From NCBI GenBank assembly GCA_934162425.1, contig CAKPIS010000001.1:62001-126000 (forward strand): a stretch of 64,000 nucleotides of DNA. Reading direction: 5' to 3'. The DNA comes from an uncultured Bacilli bacterium (GTDB lineage: Bacteria > Bacillota_I > Bacilli_A > RF39 > UBA660). The notes under the pieces were generated by a model. It was not told where the DNA came from, did no database searches, and was given only the letters and a program-made list of their open reading frames with translations. Positions 8,978-17,898 of this stretch are shown piece after piece. Position numbers and translations under genes: made by a program. The first letter of the stretch is position 1, and each line of letters opens with the position of its first letter.

Positions 8978-9762
8978 AAAAAGATGCTGCTAAAGTAATA
9001 ACTATATTTTCTTGCAAGGGAGGAGTTGGAAAAACAACTACTACTCTTAATTTAGCAGGTATATATAGTTTGATGGGTAAAAAAGTACTTATTATTGATT
9101 TAGATTTAAATAGTGGAGCTGTTGCTCTTAGTTTAAATATTTTAGTTAAAAAAACAATATATAACGTAGTTGATGATATGAGTAATAATAGATTTAATGG
9201 AATAGAAAATTATATATCTACTTATAATGATAAAATAGATGTTTTACCATCCCCATTAGATCCTAGATATGCATTTAAAATAGATAGTAAATATATTAAT
9301 TTAATTATATCTTCTTCAATGTATAAGTATGATGTTATATTAATTGATACATCTCATAATTTAAGTCCAATATCATTATCAGCATTAGATAAAAGTGATA
9401 ATACTTTATTTATAGTTACAAATGATCCAGCTGATTTAAAGAATTCTAGAAGCATGGTTGCAATATTTGAAGATACTAATAAGACAAATTATAAAGTATT
9501 ATATAATGCATCTAAAGACACTGGTAAAGATTACTTTTCTTTATATGATATTAAGAACATTATAAAACATAATATAGATTATAAAATAGATAAATCTTTT
9601 TATATAAAAGATATTGATAAATATGTAATTGATGGAGAAATATTAACACTAAATAAAAAAATCGCATCTCTTAAAAAAACAGATATTTCTAATTTAACTA
9701 AGTTAGCTAAAAGTTTAATTGAACCTTTAGGAAAGGAAGTTGTTAGTTATGATAAAAAATAG
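8974..9762 (+). CDS. tadZ: TadZ/CpaE-like MinD-ParA family ATPase
   Basis: Peripheral P-loop ATPase that in Tad systems places the pilus machine in the cell. The N-terminus has the deviant Walker A motif CKGGVGKTT near residue 17, then LLIIDLD-type Walker A' and Walker B strands (VLIIDLDLNSG, VILIDTS). At 262 residues it is shorter than CpaE/TadZ proteins with an N-terminal receiver-like domain, so only the ATPase part is present. It starts with GTG at 8974, overlapping the previous stop, and it overlaps the tadA-like frame at the end. The operon position between TadE-type genes and tadA supports TadZ over MinD or a plasmid ParA. Confidence 0.87.
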   Translation: MKKDAAKVITIFSCKGGVGKTTTTLNLAGIYSLMGKKVLIIDLDLNSGAVALSLNILVKKTIYNVVDDMSNNRFNGIENYISTYNDKIDVLPSPLDPRYAFKIDSKYINLIISSSMYKYDVILIDTSHNLSPISLSALDKSDNTLFIVTNDPADLKNSRSMVAIFEDTNKTNYKVLYNASKDTGKDYFSLYDIKNIIKHNIDYKIDKSFYIKDIDKYVIDGEILTLNKKIASLKKTDISNLTKLAKSLIEPLGKEVVSYDKK

Positions 9763-11086
9763 TAAATTACTTGAAGCTTTTGATATTAAAGAGCAAGCAC
9801 CTGATTATAAACCAGTTAAAGATTATGATATATTTAAAGATAAAGATTTATTAGATAAGTTTAGAAATAATATTATATCTAATTTAATAGATGATAAAAT
9901 TCCTAATAATAAGATGTTAAACGAATATATTAATGATGAAATTGATAAGACTTTATCAGGATATGATTTAACTAACTTAGAACGTAGTCATATATTTAAC
10001 TTAATAGAAAATGAAGTTAATGGTTATGGACCTATTACTGAACTTTTAGATGATCCTAACATAACAGAGATAATGGTTAATGGAAAAAATGAAGTTTATG
10101 TGGAAATAGATGGACAGATAAGCCGTGATGATTCTGTTTCTTTTATAAATGATGAGCATATTATAAGAACTGTACAAAAGATAGTACAGCCTCTTGGTAG
10201 AACAATTGATACAGCTAATCCAATGGTTGATGCTAGGTTAAAAGATGGTTCTAGATTAAATGCAGTAATTCCACCTTTATCTCTTAAAGGGCCTGTTGTT
10301 ACAATAAGAAAATTTAGACGTGATATGCAAACTATAGAGGACTTTTTAAGAACTGGTTCTATGACTCCTTATATGGCAAGATTTTTAGATGCTGCAGTTA
10401 AAGCAAAATTGAATATTATTATATGTGGTGGAACTGGTAGTGGTAAAACTACACTTTTAAATGCTTTATCTTCTTTTATAGGTAATGACGAACGTGTAAT
10501 TACAATAGAGGATGCAGCTGAACTTAAATTAAGACAGCCTCACGTAATATCACTTGAAACTAGATTAGTTAATTATGAGGGTACTGGTGAGGTTACTATT
10601 CGTGATTTAGTTATTAATTCTCTTCGTATGCGACCTGATAGAATAATAGTAGGTGAAGTACGTGGTAAGGAGGCTTTTGATATGCTTCAAGCTATGAATA
10701 CAGGTCATGATGGATCACTTACTACTATGCATGCTAATAGTCCGGTAGAAGCATTAAATAGACTTGAAACAATGGTTCTTATGGCTGGTATGGAAATACC
10801 TATTAAGGCTATTAGAGAATATATAGAAAATGCAATAGATTTAGTTATTAATGTAACTAGATTATCTGATGGAAGAAGAAAAGTAAATAGTATTTGTGAA
10901 GTAGATGGTTTTGATGGAGATGATATTTCATTAAAAGAAATATTTACATTTAAACAAACTGGTCTTACTTCAAAATCTGAAGTAGATGGTGCCTTTGATC
11001 TTAAAAAGCGTATTCCACGTGTTTATCATAAGATAAAAAGTAAAGGTATTGATGATTTAGATGATATGTTTAATTTCAAAAAATAA
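9749..11086 (+). CDS. tadA: Tad pilus secretion ATPase TadA/CpaF
   Basis: Motor ATPase of the Tad/Flp pilus. It has 445 residues with an N-terminal helical domain, a conserved GPITELLDDPNITEIMVNG segment (the CpaF N2 domain), Walker A GGTGSGKTT near residue 230, the Asp-rich EDAAEL box, Walker B DRIIVGEVRG and a His box TTMHANSP. All catalytic motifs are intact. ATG 9749 is chosen with GGAAAGGAAG upstream, although the frame is open from TTG 9740. It overlaps the end of tadZ. It is clearly distinct from the PilB-type ATPase at the left edge, so the cell has two filament motors. Confidence 0.95.
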   Translation: MIKNSKLLEAFDIKEQAPDYKPVKDYDIFKDKDLLDKFRNNIISNLIDDKIPNNKMLNEYINDEIDKTLSGYDLTNLERSHIFNLIENEVNGYGPITELLDDPNITEIMVNGKNEVYVEIDGQISRDDSVSFINDEHIIRTVQKIVQPLGRTIDTANPMVDARLKDGSRLNAVIPPLSLKGPVVTIRKFRRDMQTIEDFLRTGSMTPYMARFLDAAVKAKLNIIICGGTGSGKTTLLNALSSFIGNDERVITIEDAAELKLRQPHVISLETRLVNYEGTGEVTIRDLVINSLRMRPDRIIVGEVRGKEAFDMLQAMNTGHDGSLTTMHANSPVEALNRLETMVLMAGMEIPIKAIREYIENAIDLVINVTRLSDGRRKVNSICEVDGFDGDDISLKEIFTFKQTGLTSKSEVDGAFDLKKRIPRVYHKIKSKGIDDLDDMFNFKK

Positions 11087-11101
11087 AAGAGGGTGTTTTA
11101 A

Positions 11102-12094
11102 ATGAATGTATTTATTATTCAAACATTTATAATTTTAATATTAGCGCTTGTTATATTGTACTTATTTATGTATAATAGTGCTCTTAAACTAGAAAAGAGA
11201 ATTGCAAGATATAGTGTACCTAGCATTAGAGAAGATAAAATATCTCTTTTAGATAGACTTTTTAATATGTACGTTAGATGGGTAAAGAAAATATCTATGT
11301 TTTTAAAAAAGTCAGAAGCTATAAAGAAGTTTTCTTTAAGATATAATAAATACATTGATTATGAAGAAAAAAAAGATACGAGTGCACTTGATTTTGTAAG
11401 TAATAAGATAATTATTTGTTTAATATTTATATTTATTATAGTCTTGTCAAGAATAATTGAAGGAAGACTTGCATCACTTTTAGACATTTTATTAGCTGGG
11501 TTAATTGGCTTTAATGTCATCGATATATATTTTAAAATATCTAATCATATAAAAAAGAAAATGGTAGAGCGTGACCTTTTAAATGCAATAATAATTATGA
11601 ATAATGCATTTAGATCTGGTAGAAGTACTATGCAAGCTATAGAAATAGTTTCAACAGAACTTAAAGGACCAATAAGACAAGAGTTTAAGAAAATGCACTT
11701 AGAAATTAGTTATGGATTATCTTTAGAAGTTGTATTTGATAGATTTTCTAAGAGGGTTGAATCAGATGAAGTTAATTATATAACATCTTCACTTTCAATA
11801 TTAAATAAAACGGGTGGTAATATTATAAAGGTATTTTCATCTATTGAAAAAATGTTATTTGATAAAAGAAAACTAAGACAAGAAATGAAGTCTTTAACAT
11901 CTAGTTCTAATATGATTAGTAAAACACTTTTAATAATACCATTTATATTTATTGGATTTATTCTTATATTAAATAAAAATTATTTTGATGTATTATTTAC
12001 AACTACTATAGGAAATATTATCTTAGTAATTATAATTATAATTTACTTATTATATGCGTTCTTTGTAAATAAGATAATGAAAGTGAGGTTCTAA
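11102..12094 (+). CDS. tadB: Tad inner-membrane platform protein TadB
   Basis: Polytopic platform protein of the Tad machine, carrying one T2SSF domain. It has 330 residues with a TM helix at residues 4-24, a pair of helices near 100-140, a cytoplasmic helical F domain (AFRSGRSTMQAIEIV and a GNIIKVFSSIEKML segment) and two C-terminal TM helices. A GAGGGTGTTTT ribosome site precedes the ATG. It sits between tadA and the tadC-like gene, as in most Tad loci, and is probably co-transcribed with them. Confidence 0.9.
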   Translation: MNVFIIQTFIILILALVILYLFMYNSALKLEKRIARYSVPSIREDKISLLDRLFNMYVRWVKKISMFLKKSEAIKKFSLRYNKYIDYEEKKDTSALDFVSNKIIICLIFIFIIVLSRIIEGRLASLLDILLAGLIGFNVIDIYFKISNHIKKKMVERDLLNAIIIMNNAFRSGRSTMQAIEIVSTELKGPIRQEFKKMHLEISYGLSLEVVFDRFSKRVESDEVNYITSSLSILNKTGGNIIKVFSSIEKMLFDKRKLRQEMKSLTSSSNMISKTLLIIPFIFIGFILILNKNYFDVLFTTTIGNIILVIIIIIYLLYAFFVNKIMKVRF

Positions 12095-12099
12095 GCAAT

Positions 12100-12807
12100 A
12101 TGAATGAAAGAAAAGGTTTTATTAACCGTATATATAGAAAAAAAGATATAGAAAAAGTAAAACAGAAAATAAAACAGTTTGGTGTATCTAAAAAATTTGA
12201 CGAAGAATATTTTTTGAATTTTAGATTGTATACAACCATATTAGTCTTTTTTGTATCATTTATATTTTTATCAAATGGTGCCTTATTATCTCCTATTATA
12301 GCAGTTATTTGGTATATTTTAGTTGGTTATTTAATGATTGATTTACCGCTTAAAAAAAGGGAACAAAAATTAGATAATGAAGCATATTATTATTTTGAGG
12401 TATTAACACTTGCATTAGAGTCTGGTAGAAATTTAGAAAATGCTATTAAAATGGCTTGTAAGTATATTGATTCAGAAATATCAGAAGAGTTTAAAGAAAC
12501 CTTAAAACAAGTTAATTTTGGTAAATCATTAACAGAAAGTTTAGCTTTAATGAGTGAAAGAATACCTAGTATAACAATAAATAATATTATATTAAACATG
12601 GAACAATCTAATCTTTTTGGTAATAGTATAATAGATACTATGTATAATCAGTTAGATTTCTTAAAAGATAAACAAATTATGGACATAAAAGCTAGAATTA
12701 ATACGATACCTAATAAGATAAGTATATTTTCAGTATTATTTTTTATACCACTTATATTACTTATCGTACTTGGACCTGCAATAGTTGAAATGTTATCTAG
12801 ATTATAA
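12100..12807 (+). CDS. tadC: Tad inner-membrane platform protein TadC
   Basis: Second T2SSF-domain platform protein, partner of TadB. It has 235 residues: two TM helices near residues 45-90, an F domain with the family pattern (EVLTLALESGRNLENAIKMA, then NFGKSLTESLALMSERIP), and a C-terminal TM helix. It begins six bases after the tadB stop. It is shorter than many TadC proteins but has all parts of the fold. No Flp pilin gene, prepilin peptidase or TadD-type gene follows, so other parts of the machine must be encoded elsewhere or be supplied by the type IV system. Confidence 0.88.
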   Translation: MNERKGFINRIYRKKDIEKVKQKIKQFGVSKKFDEEYFLNFRLYTTILVFFVSFIFLSNGALLSPIIAVIWYILVGYLMIDLPLKKREQKLDNEAYYYFEVLTLALESGRNLENAIKMACKYIDSEISEEFKETLKQVNFGKSLTESLALMSERIPSITINNIILNMEQSNLFGNSIIDTMYNQLDFLKDKQIMDIKARINTIPNKISIFSVLFFIPLILLIVLGPAIVEMLSRL

Positions 12808-12918
12808 AAACAAGTAATTTAAACTGTAAATCTTCTTTACATAAATTCTAGTTTATGTTGAATGAAAATTAATAAAATGATAATATTATAATAGAGATAA
12901 TAATTGGAGTTGAGTTAT

Positions 12919-13977
12919 ATGAAAAAAGATTTTTTAGAGCATTTAGGATTTACTGAAGAAGAACTAAAAGGTAAAGTAGGAAGACCAAAACTAGCAGATC
13001 ATGAAACAAAGAAAAAGTCTATAATACTTGCATCTTTTGCTTTTATAGTTGTAGTTTTATTACTTATATTTGGTTATGGAACTTTATTTGGTTTTGATAA
13101 ATTTGCCCTTTTAGCATCAGTTAGAGATAAAAAAACCGAATATGAAAGTAACGTTTTAATTACTGATATTAAACCTTTAATTAGTAAAATTAAATTAAGA
13201 GAAGGAACAAAAAGAAAATTATATTTATCAATAAAACCTAGTGGTTCTGGAAATAAAAAAATAAGTTATACTTCATCTAATGAAGAGATAGCTAGAGTAG
13301 ATGATGAAGGAAGAGTAGTTGGTGTTGGTGTTGGTAAAGCTGTTATTACTGCTAAAACTTTAGATGGCAGCGATAAAGAAGCTAAATTTAATATTAACGT
13401 AATTAAAAATGTTAGCGGAACTTGTGATATTAAAGATTTTACTTTAGCATCAGCATCAGTAAATTATAATATTGAGTGTGATAATGCAAAAGTTAAAGAA
13501 ATACAGTACAAAATAGGTGACTCTGATTATAAGACTTTAATAACTAAGAAATTAAATGATAAAATTAATTTATCTAAAAAAGACTTAAAAGAAAAACTAT
13601 CTTTAAAAGTAATATATTATCCAAATAATAGTAAGGTTACTAAGTATACAACTAAAAAAATAAATAATACTACTACAACTAAAAGTACTGTTGGTTTTTG
13701 TAATTTAGTATTAAAAGAAGTTAAATCTAATATGACAAAGTATGATATATCTTGTAATAATGCAAGTGTTACTAAAATTGCATATAAAATTGGTAATGGT
13801 AGCTATATCGGTATTTCAAATAGTAATTTAGCTGATACTATAATTTATGAAGAAAGTGATGTAACACGTACAATATATTTTGATGTTGATTATGTAATAG
13901 ATGGTACTAAAAGAACTAAAACAATTAACAAAAGTAGTATAATAGAAAAGAAAACACCTAGCCAAAATAAGGAGTAA
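12919..13977 (+). CDS. GRP-motif membrane protein with a bacterial Ig-like (BIG2) domain
   Basis: Single-pass surface protein of unknown role, 352 residues. Residues 17-29 hold a basic GKVGRPKLAD segment whose GRP core resembles an AT-hook. A TM helix follows near residues 36-57, so the N-terminus faces the cytoplasm. Outside lies a BIG2-like domain (KPSGSGNKKISYTSSNEEIARVD...GVGVGKAVITAK) near residues 90-160. Two similar Cys-containing modules follow (CDIKDFTLASASVNYNIECDN and CNLVLKEVKSNMTKYDISCNN), joined by a Thr/Lys linker. ATG 12919 is chosen with TTGGAG upstream. It lies just downstream of tadC and five bases before another GRP protein, and may form an accessory unit with it. Confidence 0.72.
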   Translation: MKKDFLEHLGFTEEELKGKVGRPKLADHETKKKSIILASFAFIVVVLLLIFGYGTLFGFDKFALLASVRDKKTEYESNVLITDIKPLISKIKLREGTKRKLYLSIKPSGSGNKKISYTSSNEEIARVDDEGRVVGVGVGKAVITAKTLDGSDKEAKFNINVIKNVSGTCDIKDFTLASASVNYNIECDNAKVKEIQYKIGDSDYKTLITKKLNDKINLSKKDLKEKLSLKVIYYPNNSKVTKYTTKKINNTTTTKSTVGFCNLVLKEVKSNMTKYDISCNNASVTKIAYKIGNGSYIGISNSNLADTIIYEESDVTRTIYFDVDYVIDGTKRTKTINKSSIIEKKTPSQNKE

Positions 13978-13982
13978 TATAG

Positions 13983-14360
13983 ATGAAAAAAGAAACTAAA
14001 AACAAGGTAGGAAGACCAAAATTAGCTGATAATAAATTAAAAAAAGAATCTTTAATAGTTTCATTATCCGTTTTATTTGTTTGCGTTATAATAAGTGTTA
14101 TAGCATATAAAATAATAACTATTGATTTTGATCCAAAATATGCTGTTGGAACTATTTATAATACACATCCAACATCTTGCATTGTTAATAATAATATGAT
14201 AGATTGCGGACCTAGTGTTACATATCTTAAATATAAAATAGATGATAATGATTATATTGAAGTTAATAAAGATTATAAAAGTATTAAAGTTATTTTAGAT
14301 AATTATAAAAAATTAAAATATTGTTATAAAACTAATAATACTGATTTAATATGCAAATAA
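13983..14360 (+). CDS. Small GRP-motif membrane protein
   Basis: 125 residues, not assigned to a known family. The N-terminus (NKVGRPKLADNKLKKES) is almost identical to that of the preceding protein. A TM helix follows near residues 25-47, and then a short extracellular region with four Cys, including CIVNNNMIDCG and YLKYKIDDNDY. The extracellular part resembles one Cys module of the larger neighbour, so this may be a shortened paralogue from a tandem duplication. It starts five bases after its neighbour with an AAGGAG site overlapping that stop, which indicates co-translation. Confidence 0.65.
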   Translation: MKKETKNKVGRPKLADNKLKKESLIVSLSVLFVCVIISVIAYKIITIDFDPKYAVGTIYNTHPTSCIVNNNMIDCGPSVTYLKYKIDDNDYIEVNKDYKSIKVILDNYKKLKYCYKTNNTDLICK

Positions 14361-14383
14361 AAGAGCTTTATTGTTCTTTTTTT
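14360..14383 (+). terminator. Terminator after the GRP gene pair
   Basis: AAAGAGC pairs with GTTCTTT (one G-T wobble) around six bases, followed by TTTT. The stem begins at the stop codon. Confidence 0.5.
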
Positions 14384-14428
14384 GTATATTTTTTTAATTG
14401 TTACAAATTATATATATGGTGATAATCT

Positions 14429-15166
14429 ATGATTAAAGACATTGTTAATACTAATTGGTATGAGGTTTTAATTATTACTCAAAGAGCTATATTTTCTCTT
14501 ATTACTTTGTATTTGGTTACTAAATTAATAGGCAAAAAACAAGTATCAGAACTTAGTTTATTTGATTATGTAATAAGTATATCAATTGGTAATTTTGCAG
14601 CTGAAATGACTATGAATTTAGATACTCAATCTATAAATGGTTTTGTTAGTGTGGTAACATTTGGTTTAATTGGAACATTAGTTAGTATTCTTACTATGAA
14701 GAGTATTTCATTAAGAAGATTTTTTATGGGTACTCCTACAATAATAATAGATAATGGTAAATTTGTATATAAAAATATGAAAAGAACAAAAATTGATATG
14801 AACGACTTTTTACAAACTGCTAGAATAGCAGGCTATTTTGATATTAACCAAATAAAATATGCTCTTATGGAAGCAAATGGACAAATAAGTTTTTTACCTA
14901 AAGAAGAGTATTTACCAGTTACTAATAAAAATATGAAATTAAATATTCAAAAAGAAGGTTTATGCGCAAATGTTATAATTGATGGAAAAATTATGGAGAA
15001 AAATTTATCTAAAATAAAAAAAGATGAAAAGTGGCTTGTTAAATCACTTGATGTTAAAGGATATAAAAACATAAATGAAATACTTTTAGCTACAGTTGAT
15101 ATAAATGAAAAATTAACAGTTTTCTTAAAACATGAAAATGATAATATATTAAATGTTTTAGAATAA
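14429..15166 (+). CDS. YetF/DUF421 family membrane protein
   Basis: Member of the YetF (DUF421) family of small membrane proteins; the biochemical function of the family is not established here, although Bacillus homologues are linked to spore biology. Three TM helices fill the first 95 residues (LITLYLVTKLIGKKQVSELS and ISISIGNFAAEMTMN are family-typical). They are followed by the soluble YetF domain with TPTIIIDNGKFVYKNMKRTKID and QISFLPKEEYLPVT. The length of 245 residues is normal. The ribosome site is GGTGAT. It stands between terminator-bounded units and could be read together with yfhO downstream. Confidence 0.85.
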   Translation: MIKDIVNTNWYEVLIITQRAIFSLITLYLVTKLIGKKQVSELSLFDYVISISIGNFAAEMTMNLDTQSINGFVSVVTFGLIGTLVSILTMKSISLRRFFMGTPTIIIDNGKFVYKNMKRTKIDMNDFLQTARIAGYFDINQIKYALMEANGQISFLPKEEYLPVTNKNMKLNIQKEGLCANVIIDGKIMEKNLSKIKKDEKWLVKSLDVKGYKNINEILLATVDINEKLTVFLKHENDNILNVLE

Positions 15167-15228
15167 TAATATTAAATTATTAGCTTGATTTTATTTATTT
15201 CTTTTGATATTATTTTACTGGTGATAAT

Positions 15229-17790
15229 ATGATAGAAAAAATAAAAAGGAACATAACTAATAATAAGTGGATATATATAACTTTTCTTATATCTACTATT
15301 ATTATTAGTGTAATATATATGTTAAGTAAAATAGCACCATTTGGTAATAATTCAATGCTAGATGTTGATTTTTATCATCAATATGGACCATTATTAAATG
15401 AATTATATGATAGAGTAAAAGAAGGAAGTAGTCTTTTATATTCATTTAATACTGGTGGCGGACTTCCTTTTTATAGAAATTTTTTAAACTATTTATCTAG
15501 TCCTTTTAATATAGTTTTATTCTTATTTAAAAAAGAAAACATAGTAATGGCTTTTTCTTGTATTATAGGTTTAAAAGTTATTTTTGCATCAGGTATGATG
15601 TCTATATACCTAAAAAAGACTTTTAAAAAAGATGACGTTTTATTAACTGTATTTTCTGTTTTATATGCATTTTCTGGTTATTTTTGTTCATATTACTGGA
15701 ATATAATGTGGCTTGATGGAATGGTGTTTTTACCTCTTATAATGCTTGGTATTAATAAATTAGTAGACGATGAAAAACCAATATTTTATACTATTTTTCT
15801 ATCTATTATGTTAATTGCAAACTATTTTATTGCATATATGATATGTATTTTTACAGTAATGTACTTTTTTGGGTACTTATTTTATAGATATGGATTTAGC
15901 TTGAAAAAAACATACAAAAAAATAATACTATTTATATTATTTTCTATTTTAGCTGCAACATTAGTATCATTTGCACTAATACCATTATATAAAGCTTTAT
16001 CATCTATTTCAGCTACTAGTGATAGTTTTCCAGAGCTTACTTTACAGTTTAAATTTCATGAACTTTTATTCAATCATTTAACAGGAGTAAATAGAACTGT
16101 TTTTGCAAGTGATGAACTTCCTCTTCCAAACGTATATGCTGGATTATTAACTTTTACTGGAGTAATATTATTTTTTATAAATAAAAAAATAAATATAAGA
16201 GCTAAGCTATTAGCATTTCTAATATTATTGATTTTTGTACTAAGTTTTAATTTAAACTCACTAGATTTTATATGGCATGCATTTCATGTTCCTAATGATT
16301 TACCTTGGAGATATTCTTTTATATATGTATTTATCTTTATAACAATAGGTTATTATGGAATATTAAGAATAAAAGATTTAAAAAAATCAAGTGTATTTGC
16401 ATCCTCCTTTATTTCGTTAATAATAATTCTTTTAGCATATAAATTTTCATTTAAAAACATTGATTTTGATAGAACTATAATTAATATAATATTTGTTCTA
16501 CTTTACTTACTTATCTTTTTATTTACGCAGTTTAAAAAAATAAATAAAAAAATAATATATGCATTAATAATTATTTTTGTATCCGCAGAGTGCATTTATG
16601 GAATTGATTATAACTGGAATATTGATCATGATATAGCTACGTTTATGAGTGATAAAAATACATACGAAAAACTAATTAGTGAAACAACAAGTAAAGATAA
16701 TGATTTATACAGAATGGAAAAGACTGATTACTTAACTTTAAATGATGCTGCTTGGTATAATTATAAAGGTATTTCAACATTTACTTCAATGGCTTATGAA
16801 TCAGTATCTAAGTTTCAAAGAAAGTTAGGTTTATCTGGTAATAATATTAATAGTTATTATTATAAGTATTATAATACACCTATATATAATACTATGTTTG
16901 ATATTAAGTATTTGATGGGAAGTTATATAGAAAATCCATATTATTCTTATCTTAAAACGGATGGTAAAGTAGATTTAATTAAATATAATTATTCATCGTC
17001 ACTTTTATACGGGGTAGATAAGAAAATAAAAGGATATTATCCAGAAGAATATAACCCATTTAAAAATCAAAGCGACTTTGTATCTTTAACTACTAATACT
17101 ACTGATATATATACTGACGTTTTAGTAAAGGATGTAATTGGAGGAGAAATAACTCCTAGTGATTTTAAAAATAATTCTAATGGTGAATTTAATTATATTT
17201 TAGATGATGGACAAGATAGTATAACATTCATGCTAGATAATAAGGTTAATCAAAACATATATTTATACATAAACGGTTCTAATGTAAATGGGTTTGAAGT
17301 TGATGATAAATATTATTCTATAACATCTGATGAGTATTATACGGTAGATGTTGGGACAAAAGAAATTGGTGATGTTAAGGTAAAAATCAATTTTAAAGAT
17401 AATAATGATGATGGTATAATTAAGTTTTATGCTTATGCTATAGATGATGATAAATTTAAAGAGTTTTATAACGAAATAAACAAAAACATATTAAAAGTTA
17501 CAAGTTATAGTGATACATTGATAGAAGGAGATGTAACTTTAAAATCTGATAAAGTTATGTTATCTACTATTGCTTATGATATTGGTTGGAAGGTATATGT
17601 AGATGGAAAAAGTGTAGATACTTATAAAATAGCTGATAGTTATCTTGCGTTTGATATAAAAAAGGGAAGTCATAAAATAAAACTAGTTTATTATCCAGAT
17701 GGTATGAAACTTGGTATTATAACAACATTTATAAGCCTTGCTATAATCTTTATTTATGCTATATTTTCTGATAAAAAGCAAAAAAATTAA
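15229..17790 (+). CDS. yfhO: YfhO-family multi-pass membrane protein
   Basis: Large membrane protein of the YfhO family. In related bacteria these proteins act in glycosylation of lipoteichoic or other wall-linked glycans. There are about a dozen TM helices up to residue 450, with the family-typical first loop (DVDFYHQYGPLLNELYDRV and FNTGGGLPFYRNFLNYLSSP). An extracellular domain follows, then a final TM helix and a Lys-rich tail. The length of 853 residues is normal. Translation starts at ATG 15229 with TGGTGAT immediately upstream. It ends in a strong terminator. Its glycan substrate cannot be read from the sequence. Confidence 0.85.
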   Translation: MIEKIKRNITNNKWIYITFLISTIIISVIYMLSKIAPFGNNSMLDVDFYHQYGPLLNELYDRVKEGSSLLYSFNTGGGLPFYRNFLNYLSSPFNIVLFLFKKENIVMAFSCIIGLKVIFASGMMSIYLKKTFKKDDVLLTVFSVLYAFSGYFCSYYWNIMWLDGMVFLPLIMLGINKLVDDEKPIFYTIFLSIMLIANYFIAYMICIFTVMYFFGYLFYRYGFSLKKTYKKIILFILFSILAATLVSFALIPLYKALSSISATSDSFPELTLQFKFHELLFNHLTGVNRTVFASDELPLPNVYAGLLTFTGVILFFINKKINIRAKLLAFLILLIFVLSFNLNSLDFIWHAFHVPNDLPWRYSFIYVFIFITIGYYGILRIKDLKKSSVFASSFISLIIILLAYKFSFKNIDFDRTIINIIFVLLYLLIFLFTQFKKINKKIIYALIIIFVSAECIYGIDYNWNIDHDIATFMSDKNTYEKLISETTSKDNDLYRMEKTDYLTLNDAAWYNYKGISTFTSMAYESVSKFQRKLGLSGNNINSYYYKYYNTPIYNTMFDIKYLMGSYIENPYYSYLKTDGKVDLIKYNYSSSLLYGVDKKIKGYYPEEYNPFKNQSDFVSLTTNTTDIYTDVLVKDVIGGEITPSDFKNNSNGEFNYILDDGQDSITFMLDNKVNQNIYLYINGSNVNGFEVDDKYYSITSDEYYTVDVGTKEIGDVKVKINFKDNNDDGIIKFYAYAIDDDKFKEFYNEINKNILKVTSYSDTLIEGDVTLKSDKVMLSTIAYDIGWKVYVDGKSVDTYKIADSYLAFDIKKGSHKIKLVYYPDGMKLGIITTFISLAIIFIYAIFSDKKQKN

Positions 17791-17793
17791 GAA

Positions 17794-17827
17794 AAGATGA
17801 ATTTAATGTTTAAATTTATCTTTTTTT
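17794..17827 (+). terminator. Strong terminator after yfhO
   Basis: AAGATGAATTTAA pairs with TTAAATTTATCTT around a short loop and runs into seven T. Confidence 0.75.
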
Positions 17828-17847
17828 GTGATAGAATGTTATTAGTT

Positions 17848-17887
17848 ATGATATGGAGGTATATCATAAAGGGGTAGGTTAATGTAA
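17848..17887 (+). promoter_or_regulatory. Leader hairpin presenting GGAGGT, and a start-stop minimal ORF
   Basis: ATGATAT (17848-17854) and ATATCAT (17861-17867) form a perfect 7-bp stem whose loop is exactly GGAGGT. Just downstream a GGGGTAGG precedes ATG TAA (17882-17887), a start codon followed directly by a stop. The true ribosome site AAGGAGG of the next gene overlaps it. The arrangement may be regulatory; nothing here proves it. Confidence 0.35.
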
Positions 17888-17898
17888 GGAGGATAGTT

